DNA from: Opitutales bacterium
Lineage (GTDB): Bacteria > Verrucomicrobiota > Verrucomicrobiia > Opitutales > Oceanipulchritudinaceae
Reading direction: 5' to 3'
NCBI GenBank assembly: GCA_020831485.1
Contig: JAFIGG010000010.1
Coordinates: forward strand, 1-64,000
Length of the DNA: 64,000 nucleotides
Shown: piece by piece, positions 54,720 to 61,614 of the stretch
Position numbering within the stretch: the stretch's first letter is position 1
How the letters are laid out: every line of letters starts with the position of its first letter
Made by a program: the position numbers and the translations under genes
Notes under the pieces: model-generated
What the model was told of the DNA's origin: nothing
Databases searched by the model: none
The model's input: the letters and a program-made list of their open reading frames with translations, nothing else

Positions 54720-55475
54720 TCATCCCCACTCAATGCCCACCGGGCAGTGATCCGAACCCATTACCTGTGGTCGAATAAAGGCATCGGCAACCCGCTCGCA
54801 GGCGGATTCGGAGACGCAGACATAATCAATTCTCCAGCCGACGTTCCGGGCCCTGGCGCCGGCGCGGTAACTCCACCAGGAATAATGCCCACCGGCGGAC
54901 TCAAACATGCGGAAGGTATCAACAAAGCCGGCTTCGAGGTGATCGCTGAAGGCCGCGCGCTCTTCGTCGGTAAAGCCGGCGTTTTTACGGTTGGACTTGG
55001 GGTTCGCCAGGTCGATCTCGGTGTGCGCCACGTTCAGATCCCCACAAAAGACCACCGGTTTACGCGCGCTCAAAGCAGCCACATGTTTGCGAAAAGCCGG
55101 ATCCCAGATCTGGGTCCGGTAATCCAGCCGCGAGAGGTCGCCCTTGGCGTTTGGCGTGTAGACATTGACCAAAAAGTAGTCGTCAAATTCAAGGGTCTGC
55201 ACGCGGCCCTCGGCGTCACCGACCGGACAACCCACGCCGCTTTCCACCCGAATGGGCTCATGCTTCGACAGCACCAAAGTCCCGCTGTAACCCCGGCGCT
55301 CGGCCGAATTCCAGAAAGCCTGATAGCCTTCATGCCAATCCGCTTCCACCTGGTCCGGCATCGCCTTTATCTCCTGCAGACACAACAGGTCCGGGGACTC
55401 ATCCCCAAGGTAATCCACAAATCCCTTGCCCAGCACCGAGCGCAGGCCATTCACATTCCAGGAGACGATCTTCAT
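54720..55475 (-). CDS. xth: Exodeoxyribonuclease III
   Basis: The 251-residue EEP-family nuclease has IVSWNVNGLRS, LCLQEIKAMPDQVE, YTPNAKG, CGDLNVAHTEIDLANP and SDHCPVGIEWG, the metal- and phosphate-binding set of Xth/ExoA. It cleaves DNA at abasic sites and trims 3' ends in base excision repair. Its ATG overlaps the stop of the SET-domain gene upstream. Confidence 0.95.
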   Translation of the reverse strand: MKIVSWNVNGLRSVLGKGFVDYLGDESPDLLCLQEIKAMPDQVEADWHEGYQAFWNSAERRGYSGTLVLSKHEPIRVESGVGCPVGDAEGRVQTLEFDDYFLVNVYTPNAKGDLSRLDYRTQIWDPAFRKHVAALSARKPVVFCGDLNVAHTEIDLANPKSNRKNAGFTDEERAAFSDHLEAGFVDTFRMFESAGGHYSWWSYRAGARARNVGWRIDYVCVSESACERVADAFIRPQVMGSDHCPVGIEWG

Positions 55476-56029
55476 TCCTTATTTCCTTTAACCAGCGAGC
55501 GTCCGTGTTTTTTGCGACGCAGCATGCGCAGCAACTTTGGCCGCTGGGCCGAACTCACTATATAGCCCACACAGCCCGGCGTACCGCAACGGCAGGGATG
55601 ATCAAGGTAGTGCTCGATATCGTAACCATAATCGAAGGACAGCTCCTCACCCTTTTCGATGTCGCGGAGAGCATACAGGAACAAGCGGTTGTCCTCGTCG
55701 ACCATCTCACAATTCGGCTCACAGGAATGGTTGATCAGGCGGGCCAGATTGTAGGGTTTGTCACCGTCGAGGTCCCAATCCTCATTGACGTCAAAAATGT
55801 AGACCGACGCACCACCCGATTCCTTCGACTTTTCAAACAGCTCCAGGCCCCGGCGATTGGACTCTTCCTTGTCGACCCGTTCGCCAATGTACTCGAGCAC
55901 CCGCATGCCCTTGCGCATTCGTCGACTGGCAAAAATCCCCTGCCCATGGATTGCCGAGCCACGGGCTTCACAAAACGCATTGACGTATTCGACAGGGCTG
56001 CTGGGACGGTGAGGCCTTAACTTGCGCAT
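55472..56029 (-). CDS. SET-domain protein with post-SET cysteines
   Basis: The 185-residue protein is nearly all SET domain: GSAIHGQGIFASRRM, EYIGERV, the SAM-binding ARLINHSCEPNCEMV and SFDYGYDIEHY, ending with post-SET cysteines in HPCRCGTPGCVG that would bind zinc with the NHSC cysteine. The family methylates lysines, classically on histones; in bacteria substrates are mostly unknown. The start at 56029 gives an ATGA overlap with the SH3 gene. A longer frame to 56095 is inside that gene. Confidence 0.88.
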   Translation of the reverse strand: MRKLRPHRPSSPVEYVNAFCEARGSAIHGQGIFASRRMRKGMRVLEYIGERVDKEESNRRGLELFEKSKESGGASVYIFDVNEDWDLDGDKPYNLARLINHSCEPNCEMVDEDNRLFLYALRDIEKGEELSFDYGYDIEHYLDHPCRCGTPGCVGYIVSSAQRPKLLRMLRRKKHGRSLVKGNKE

Positions 56030-56403
56030 CAAAGCTCCTCCCTTCTCAAGCTGAATGCAGGAAACCAGCCCTCTTCGCCATCGGCCTTGCGGCACCAGAA
56101 CCAGCCACCCTCATCCTGCAACACCTGCAGGCGCTCGCCGGCCCGCGCGGAGATTTCAGTCCCATCAAAGGCCGCCAACACAACCTGACTCGCTCCCCTC
56201 ACCTCCAACAGGCGCAGCGGCAGCCAGCCCAGGTCGTCGCCCGAGGTCTTCACCCAGGCCCATCCCGGCCAACGCTCATCCACTTTCAGGATTTCAACGG
56301 TTTCACCAGCCTGCAAACGCAGCGGGTCTTTGTAACTCACCTCATAATCCGAGGTCACACGGTAATTTTGTGGTCCTGTTTCCATCACTGATAAGCCGAA
56401 CAC
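56029..56403 (-). CDS. Tandem SH3-like domain protein
   Basis: The 124-residue protein holds two bacterial or eukaryote-like SH3 folds: about 13-70 (YEVSYKDPLRLQAGETVEILK, GWAWVKTSGDDLGWLPLRLLE) and about 71-122 (AAFDGTEISARAGERLQVL, GWFWCRKADGEEGWFPAFSL). The ALYDY-like and GWFP positions resemble peptide-binding SH3 domains. No signal peptide is present. The GTG at 56403 has GGGGAG four bases before it; an ATG at 56385 is the alternative. It heads the SH3-SET-xth chain. Confidence 0.82.
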   Translation of the reverse strand: MFGLSVMETGPQNYRVTSDYEVSYKDPLRLQAGETVEILKVDERWPGWAWVKTSGDDLGWLPLRLLEVRGASQVVLAAFDGTEISARAGERLQVLQDEGGWFWCRKADGEEGWFPAFSLRREEL

Positions 56404-56476
56404 TCAACTCCCCTGCCGTAGGCATGCAAGGCATTTTCCTTCAACATTTTCAAAATGCCCTAAGTACAACAAAAAA

Positions 56477-56507
56477 GGCCCTGCGGTTCCTTACGAAACA
56501 CAGGGCC
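56477..56507 (-). terminator. Rho-independent terminator of the hsp20 pair
   Basis: GGCCCTG (56477-56483) pairs with CAGGGCC (56501-56507); on the minus strand the stem is followed by six U (56476-56471). It lies 37 bases after the second hsp20 stop and separates that operon from the SH3-SET-xth genes. Confidence 0.85.
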
Positions 56508-56543
56508 TCCCTTTACTCCATTGGTATTACCCAAGTATACCCG

Positions 56544-56924
56544 TTAATTCACTTCAATCATACGCGGGCGAGCAGCTTCTGCGACCGGCAGGGTCACCTG
56601 CAAAACACCATTTTCACTGCGAGCCGAAACTTTATCAGCGTCGATCTGCACATTCAGGTCCAACACCAGTCGGTAATTGGCGACGGCTATCTCGCGATGA
56701 ACCGCCTGCCAGCTATCCGCGAAGTGTTGGCTCCGCTCCCCTTCGATGACGAGTTGATCGCCCTCGATAGTGATGCGGGCGGACTCACGGTTGACACCCG
56801 GCATTTGCACATCGATCCGATAGGCATGGTCCAAATTCCGAACCCTGTAACGCGGGCTCACCATTGGCAGATCGCGAACTTTCTCAAGCGTCTGGTTCTC
56901 TTGTTTGGCAACTTCTGTACTCAT
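56544..56924 (-). CDS. Hsp20/alpha-crystallin small heat shock protein 2
   Basis: The 126-residue protein is a compact alpha-crystallin domain: YRIDVQMPGVNRESARITIEG, LVIEGERSQ and the C-terminal NGVLQVTLPVAE, ending with the oligomerisation-type IEV motif (RPRMIEVN). It binds unfolding proteins and prevents aggregation. A strong TAGGAGG lies 9 bases before the ATG. It follows the other hsp20 gene by 33 bases and they share one terminator. Confidence 0.93.
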   Translation of the reverse strand: MSTEVAKQENQTLEKVRDLPMVSPRYRVRNLDHAYRIDVQMPGVNRESARITIEGDQLVIEGERSQHFADSWQAVHREIAVANYRLVLDLNVQIDADKVSARSENGVLQVTLPVAEAARPRMIEVN

Positions 56925-56957
56925 GGTAAATCCTCCTAATTTCGCAGGTTCAATTAA

Positions 56958-57383
56958 TTAAGATACTTCGATCATGCGCGGACGGCGCTCCTCGGCCTTC
57001 GGCAAAGTCACAGTCAAAAGCCCGTTTTCGAGCTTCGCCTGAACCTTATCCGCCTGAATCGCCTTCTCCACAGCTACCGAGCGGGAAACATTCAAGGACG
57101 ACTCCCGAGACGCGCCTTCTTCGCCCTCCGATTCGCGCTTGGCGCTGATCGTCAGCACCTCATTCTCGAGCTCCACCTGGATATCCTTGCGGTCAAATCC
57201 CGGCAGCTCGGCAACAATGTAATGATTCGCTTCGTCCTGATAGCTATCCAAACGGAAGGACTGCAGCGATCGCCGCCCCCAAAATCCCGGCCATGCACCG
57301 GCATCCGAAAACGCGCGCTCAAACATCCGGTCCAGCTCGGACCAGGCATCATTGGCTATATTGTCATACTTTATCAGTCTCAT
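56958..57383 (-). CDS. Hsp20/alpha-crystallin small heat shock protein 1
   Basis: The 141-residue protein starts MRLIKYDNIANDAWSELDRM, has the alpha-crystallin domain (YIVAELPGFDRKDIQVELEN, LTISAKRE, NGLLTVTLPKAE) and ends with RPRMIEVS. The start at 57383 is fixed by AAGGAGG six bases upstream; the ORF to 57455 is not initiated there. The leader contains a hairpin that may hide the ribosome binding site. Confidence 0.94.
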   Translation of the reverse strand: MRLIKYDNIANDAWSELDRMFERAFSDAGAWPGFWGRRSLQSFRLDSYQDEANHYIVAELPGFDRKDIQVELENEVLTISAKRESEGEEGASRESSLNVSRSVAVEKAIQADKVQAKLENGLLTVTLPKAEERRPRMIEVS

Positions 57384-57388
57384 GGTTT

Positions 57389-57435
57389 CCTCCTTTTTAT
57401 GAAATGGTTTCAGCTGAACATTCTGCATAAAGGAT
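57389..57435 (-). promoter_or_regulatory. Possible RNA thermometer in the hsp20 leader
   Basis: On the minus-strand RNA AUCCUUUAUG (57435-57426) can pair with CAUAAAAAGGA (57401-57391) with two bulged A, covering most of the Shine-Dalgarno AAGGAGG (57395-57389). Between them UUCAGCUGAA (57418-57409) is a perfect palindrome that could extend or stabilise the fold. Thermosensors of the ROSE and related types commonly control hsp20 in this way, but this is a structural inference by eye. Confidence 0.42.
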
Positions 57436-57858
57436 GCCAACCTATTCAGATCCATATCTTGCTCTTTATAAATACCTTAATAGCATATAAGGAATTACTT
57501 TGTGAGCCATTATGGCGCACTTGGAGTCTCACTTCAGAATAGCGGGTAATTTTGACTCAAACAGACGTATGCAGCGCCATAAACGAGCGATTTCCGCCTT
57601 TTTTCCATAAGTCAAAAACACCAGGACAAGACTCCCAAACTACTGCATACAAACGCCTTACAAACTACCCGAACAGGGCAAACCCTGCATAGCGAGTAGG
57701 GATACACTCCATTACTGTATTCAAAACTTAGGTTATTATGTGAGCAATCGAAAAGGGCACCAAGCTGGATAACGTCCGGCAGCTCTTTTTCTGAATCCAA
57801 TTAAAGCGCGATACGGAAAAAGCCCTATCGATTTAACAACCAGAATAAAGAAAAGTGT
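57436..57858. other. Divergent intergenic region, no gene seen
   Basis: This 423-base AT-rich stretch separates the hsp20 pair from the PRC-barrel gene and must contain both promoters. I see no CIRCE (TTAGCACTC/GAGTGCTAA) element and no convincing sigma-32 or sigma-54 boxes. A 62-residue cysteine-rich minus-strand frame (57612-57800) has no start signal or homology that I recognise. Confidence 0.5.
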
Positions 57859-59133
57859 ATGAAAATGAATCATAGAAAAACAATAACGATAACGGGATTA
57901 GCCGCGGCTCTCGCCCTGGCCACACCCCTGGCTGCCATTGAAACCACCGCCCAACAGGAGCGGTCACAACGAGGCCAGAGCCAAATGCAGGAGCGCAGCA
58001 CAGGACAATACGGCGCATCCTCCACTCAATCACAAGATAAGCTGAGAGATTCCGATAAGATCATCGGGATGGATATCATGTCAGCAAACAACGAAAAAAT
58101 CGGCACTGTAGACGACCTGTTCGTCGACATGGAATCAGGCAAAATACTTGCCGTAGTCGCCTCTACCGGGAGCGTTCTCGGCATGGGTGGACAACGTGCC
58201 CTTTTGTCGACCGAAGACCTTCGTTTGAACGGCGAGAACAAACACCTCCGCAGCGAACTGACCAAGGAGCAGCTTGAATCTGCACCAGTTTTCAGCGAAG
58301 GACAATCCAATCAATTCGACAATGTTCTCCCTCTGAACCGGTCCACCGGAAGCCTGCGTCACTCCTCGGAACGCGGCTCGGAGCAACCTACAGCGAACCG
58401 CGGCGCTTCAGAGCGCACTACAAGCCGCAGCACGGAGCGGGCCGCAGCACGTGGCAGCTCAAGTGAGCGCGCGGGCTATGGAACACAAGCAGTAGCCACC
58501 TCCAAAAATCTGGCGGTCACGGATCTCGTGGGTATGAATGTTGAAAATCGTGTTGGCGACAAAATCGGCAGCATCGACAAAATCTACATCGACCTCGAAG
58601 GTGGCCAAGTAATTGGTGCCGTCGTATCAACCGGTGGTTTCCTCGGTATTGGTGCTCATCAGAACGTCCTCGCATTGAGCGAATTCAACTACGACGCTGA
58701 AGGCCAAAAGCTTCACGCCGACTTGAGTCGTGACCAATTGCGCAATGCCCCCACCTACAAGGCCGGCGATCCCGCATGGCACACCGCCCTGCGCGAACGC
58801 TCAAACCGCGGCGGCCAGAGCGACACTGCACGCCGGACACAAACAGGATCCACCAGGACCTCCGAACAAACTGACTCAGCCAGGTCCACGGTATTCAACC
58901 AGGGGAACAGCTCAGCAGAAACGAAGATGACAGCCGACATTCGCAGCGCTATCCGAGGCAGTGACAACATGTCAACCCGCGCAAACAATGTCACCATCAT
59001 CACAAAGGAAAAAAAGGTCCTTCTCCGTGGTAATGTGGACTCAGAAAACGAGAAATCAGCCATTGAAGAGATCGCCCATGAAAAAGCAGGCGATGACAAT
59101 GTGACCAGTGAACTGGTAGTGGTAACACGCTAA
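57859..59133 (+). CDS. Exported two-PRC-barrel plus BON domain protein
   Basis: The 424-residue protein has a signal peptide (1-26), a first PRC barrel (about 65-145; IGMDIMSANNEKIGTVDDLF), a low-complexity Ser/Arg/Glu linker (about 160-210), a second PRC barrel (about 216-302; VGMNVENRVGDKIGSIDKIY), another Thr/Ser/Arg linker and a C-terminal BON domain (about 356-424; ADIRSAIRGSDN, KEKKVLLRGNVDS). BON domains bind membranes or phospholipids. It is probably a periplasmic envelope-stress protein like OsmY-type proteins. It precedes a glycine-zipper stress gene by 38 bases. Confidence 0.85.
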   Translation: MKMNHRKTITITGLAAALALATPLAAIETTAQQERSQRGQSQMQERSTGQYGASSTQSQDKLRDSDKIIGMDIMSANNEKIGTVDDLFVDMESGKILAVVASTGSVLGMGGQRALLSTEDLRLNGENKHLRSELTKEQLESAPVFSEGQSNQFDNVLPLNRSTGSLRHSSERGSEQPTANRGASERTTSRSTERAAARGSSSERAGYGTQAVATSKNLAVTDLVGMNVENRVGDKIGSIDKIYIDLEGGQVIGAVVSTGGFLGIGAHQNVLALSEFNYDAEGQKLHADLSRDQLRNAPTYKAGDPAWHTALRERSNRGGQSDTARRTQTGSTRTSEQTDSARSTVFNQGNSSAETKMTADIRSAIRGSDNMSTRANNVTIITKEKKVLLRGNVDSENEKSAIEEIAHEKAGDDNVTSELVVVTR

Positions 59134-59171
59134 TACCTACGCTCCCTATAACCTCCAAACCAAAGACCACT

Positions 59172-59855
59172 ATGTCACAGAAATCCGTATACGCGATCGC
59201 CGAATCCCATCAACAAGCAGAGGAAATCGTATCCAGCCTCAAGGCGGCCGAATTCCCCAATGACCGGATCTCGGTACTCTTCCCGGACAAGTCGAACACC
59301 CGCGACTTCGCTCATGAAAAGAATACAAAAGCACCTGAAGGTGCCGTTACCGGAGGGGTAACTGGCGGTCTCTTCGGCGGAGCGCTTGGCTGGATCGCCG
59401 GCATCGGCGCCTTGGCCATTCCAGGAGCCGGGCCGTTCATTGCAGCCGGGCCCCTTGCCGCCGCCATCGGCGGAGTCGCAGTCGGAGCATCCCTCGGCGG
59501 CATCGCCGGTGGACTCGTCGGCATGGGCATCCCTGAGATCGAAGCCAAACGTTATGAAGGCAAGATCAAGAAGGGCAATATCCTGATTTCCGTTCACACC
59601 AAGAGCAGTGACGAAATCAGTCGTGCCAAAGAAATCCTCGAATCGAACAATGCAGAGGATATTTCCACGGCCAGCATGGATAAAACGGATAAGTCGGATG
59701 ACAAAAAGTCCGACAGGCATGCCGAAACCCCGGACGCAAGCACCCGATCACGCCAGAATCCGAACAACAACCCGGAGCATGGCCATACGGCGGTTCTACC
59801 TGCCGGCGACAGCGCCCCGAGAAAGGGAGCTCCCTCGGGAATAGCCCAGCGGTAA
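59172..59855 (+). CDS. General-stress-type protein with glycine-zipper membrane segment
   Basis: The 227-residue protein starts with a ferredoxin-like alpha/beta region (KSVYAIAESHQQAEEIVSSLKAAEF, NDRISVLFPDKS) that matches heat-resistance YflT/GsiB-like stress proteins, then a hydrophobic glycine-zipper segment (about 57-119; GGVTGGLFGGALGWIAGIGALAIPG, GGVAVGASLGGIAGGLVGMG), then a second alpha/beta strand (KKGNILISVHT, SDEISRAKEIL) and a hydrophilic tail. It probably associates with the membrane. Function is unknown. A terminator follows. Confidence 0.75.
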   Translation: MSQKSVYAIAESHQQAEEIVSSLKAAEFPNDRISVLFPDKSNTRDFAHEKNTKAPEGAVTGGVTGGLFGGALGWIAGIGALAIPGAGPFIAAGPLAAAIGGVAVGASLGGIAGGLVGMGIPEIEAKRYEGKIKKGNILISVHTKSSDEISRAKEILESNNAEDISTASMDKTDKSDDKKSDRHAETPDASTRSRQNPNNNPEHGHTAVLPAGDSAPRKGAPSGIAQR

Positions 59856-59902
59856 ATCCCGGATAAAATATATCTGGTGGCGCGACCACTAGATAAAACC
59901 CA

Positions 59903-59934
59903 AACCCGGACGCATCAACGCGCCCGGGTTTTTT
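59903..59934. terminator. Bidirectional terminator between stress genes and glsA
   Basis: AACCCGG (59903-59909) pairs with CCGGGTT (59924-59930), extended inward by CGC/GCG, and is followed on the plus strand by TTTTTT. It ends the stress transcript; on the minus strand it lies just after the glsA stop at 59944 with a U-rich side as well. Confidence 0.88.
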
Positions 59935-59943
59935 GCTGTACAG

Positions 59944-60873
59944 TCAGGCAAACAGGTGCAAATTCAGCCTCTCTGATAAAAGGCGCACAGCCATCAGGCC
60001 GCGGACACTGGTTCCGCGATTGTCGATCCGGGGAGAATAGGCGGCGATGCCCAGCTCCCCGGGAACCACCACAAGCAAACAGCCCGAAACTCCGCTCTTG
60101 GCGGGCAGGCCGACATCGTAGATCCAGCGCCCGGCATCGTTGTACATGCCGCAGGAAAGCATCACGCTAAGCACCTTGCGCACCACCGCCGGATCCAGCA
60201 CACGTTCCCCGCCCCCGGGCAGCTGGCCGCCGTTGGCCAGGCTTGCACCCAGGCGGGCAAGCTGGTCGGTGGTCGCACACAGGGAACAGTGTGCAAAATA
60301 CAGCTCCAGCACCTCCTTGACCGGATGATCGAGCAACTTGAAATTCTTCAGCAAATGCCCAATCGCCCGATTCCGCTCACCGGTAGCCAGCTCCGATTCA
60401 AACACCGACTGATCGATATCAAGGCTGTCGACGCCCATGGTCGACGCAAAAAAAGAACGGCTCTTGGGCAAGGCGTCCTCGCCGTAGATCGACAAAAGCA
60501 GATCAGCAATTGCAATAGCCCCGGTATTGACCATCGGATTGAAAGCCCGGCGGTGCTGGTCCAGCTTTACGATTGAATCAAAATCCTCCCCGGTCGGCTC
60601 AACCCCGACCCGCTGCCCCAGTCTTTCCTCATCGCAGTGCGACAAAACACAGGCATGAGCCAAGACCTTCGACACCGATTGCAGGGTAAATGACTGCCCC
60701 CGGTCACCCACTGCATAACAATTACCCGCCGTGTCGCACACCGACAAAGCAAAGAATTCCGGATTCACTGAAGCCAGCTGCGGAATGTAGCCCGCAAGCT
60801 CGCCTTCATCGACCGCCCCCGCCTCCTCGTAAACCTCCTGCAACACCTGCCGTATCGTCTCTTCCTGCCTCAT
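59944..60873 (-). CDS. glsA: Glutaminase
   Basis: GlsA hydrolyses glutamine to glutamate and ammonia. The 309-residue beta-lactamase-like protein has the Ser-x-x-Lys pair in FTLQSVSKVLAHA, NPMVNTGAIAIADLL, and the C-terminal KSGVSGCLLVVVPGELGIAAYSP. The start at 60873 gives the normal family length (about 308). The frame extends to 60978, but that part crosses a REP-like palindrome at 60935, which supports the shorter start. Confidence 0.93.
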   Translation of the reverse strand: MRQEETIRQVLQEVYEEAGAVDEGELAGYIPQLASVNPEFFALSVCDTAGNCYAVGDRGQSFTLQSVSKVLAHACVLSHCDEERLGQRVGVEPTGEDFDSIVKLDQHRRAFNPMVNTGAIAIADLLLSIYGEDALPKSRSFFASTMGVDSLDIDQSVFESELATGERNRAIGHLLKNFKLLDHPVKEVLELYFAHCSLCATTDQLARLGASLANGGQLPGGGERVLDPAVVRKVLSVMLSCGMYNDAGRWIYDVGLPAKSGVSGCLLVVVPGELGIAAYSPRIDNRGTSVRGLMAVRLLSERLNLHLFA

Positions 60874-60934
60874 AGCCCAAAGCCCAATCGACCGGCCCCT
60901 TTCCGGCAACGATAAAGATAGCCACCCCGGGGGG

Positions 60935-60956
60935 GGTTGGGCGCCCTCGCCCAACC
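60935..60956. repeat. REP-like palindrome (CGAG core)
   Basis: GGTTGGGC (60935-60942) pairs with GCCCAACC (60949-60956) around GCCCTC; on the other strand the centre reads GCGAGGGCG, similar to the palindromes at 54648 and 54691. It lies upstream of glsA. Confidence 0.7.
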
Positions 60957-60978
60957 AATCAAACCCCTCAAAACTCAC

Positions 60979-61614
60979 CGCCTACCTCACAGCCCCACAG
61001 AATACCGCCCACAGCCTCAAAACAATCCAGGGCGGAATCTTTACCATAAAGCAGTGAACCTTTTGAGCACTGAACCCTTATTCGCTTGAAAAGACCCGTC
61101 TCATTAGAATTTCAGGCACAGGACTGCTTTTTGTCTCAAGCCTTGCTTCAATGGTCCATACTTTATCCCCATGTATCGATCAACGTCAAAACCCCACCGA
61201 CTCTCCGAATTTGCGGTGCCCATGTACCGGCATATAATGAACAGTCGGCGCGGTTGGCACGATGCCGGTATCCATTAACCAGGCGGCTGAAATATTATCC
61301 ACTTTTGCCATAGCCGGGGAGCCCGTCTAACCAAAGCGGCGCGAACCGAACCAAGCTATGGCCTGAAGTCTCTGCCCCTTTGCCGGCACTGAGGTGTTTG
61401 CGATCCCCGCGATCCTTCGCTCCCAGTTGGCATGATCCCCTTCTTGAACTTCAGCTAATTCGCTTGGGCCTAATCGGCCCTCGCAACTGCAAGAACAAGA
61501 CCGATCAGCTCCTCAGCTGGTTTCCAACCAAAAGACAGGGTTTACCGTACCCGACTGCCAATGTGACCACCTCACCAACGCTAAACCCTGGCGAAAATCA
61601 AACTACAAATACCT
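60979..61614. other. 636-base leader before the TonB receptor gene
   Basis: No gene is supported here. It contains a candidate promoter at 61211-61238 and an inverted repeat at 61225-61270. The 75-residue frame at 61086-61313 lacks family features. The long leader would permit regulated expression of the receptor. Confidence 0.5.
61211..61238 (+). promoter_or_regulatory. Candidate promoter of the TonB receptor gene
   Basis: TTGCGG (61211-61216) and TATAAT (61233-61238) are spaced by 16 bases. The -10 overlaps one arm of an inverted repeat, TACCGGCAT (61225-61233) and ATGCCGGTA (61262-61270), which flanks the likely start point and could be an operator. The resulting leader would be about 370 bases. 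Confidence 0.42.

Noticed and set aside
57612-57800. 62-residue cysteine-rich frame in the hsp20/PRC gap
   Set aside because: No ribosome binding site, no neighbour on its strand and no recognisable fold; likely chance in AT-rich control DNA.
57384-57858. CIRCE or sigma-32 promoter for the hsp20 genes
   Set aside because: I looked for the CIRCE inverted repeat and for sigma-32 boxes on both strands and did not find acceptable matches.
61086-61313. 75-residue frame in the TonB receptor leader
   Set aside because: Overlaps the candidate promoter and inverted repeat and has no family features.
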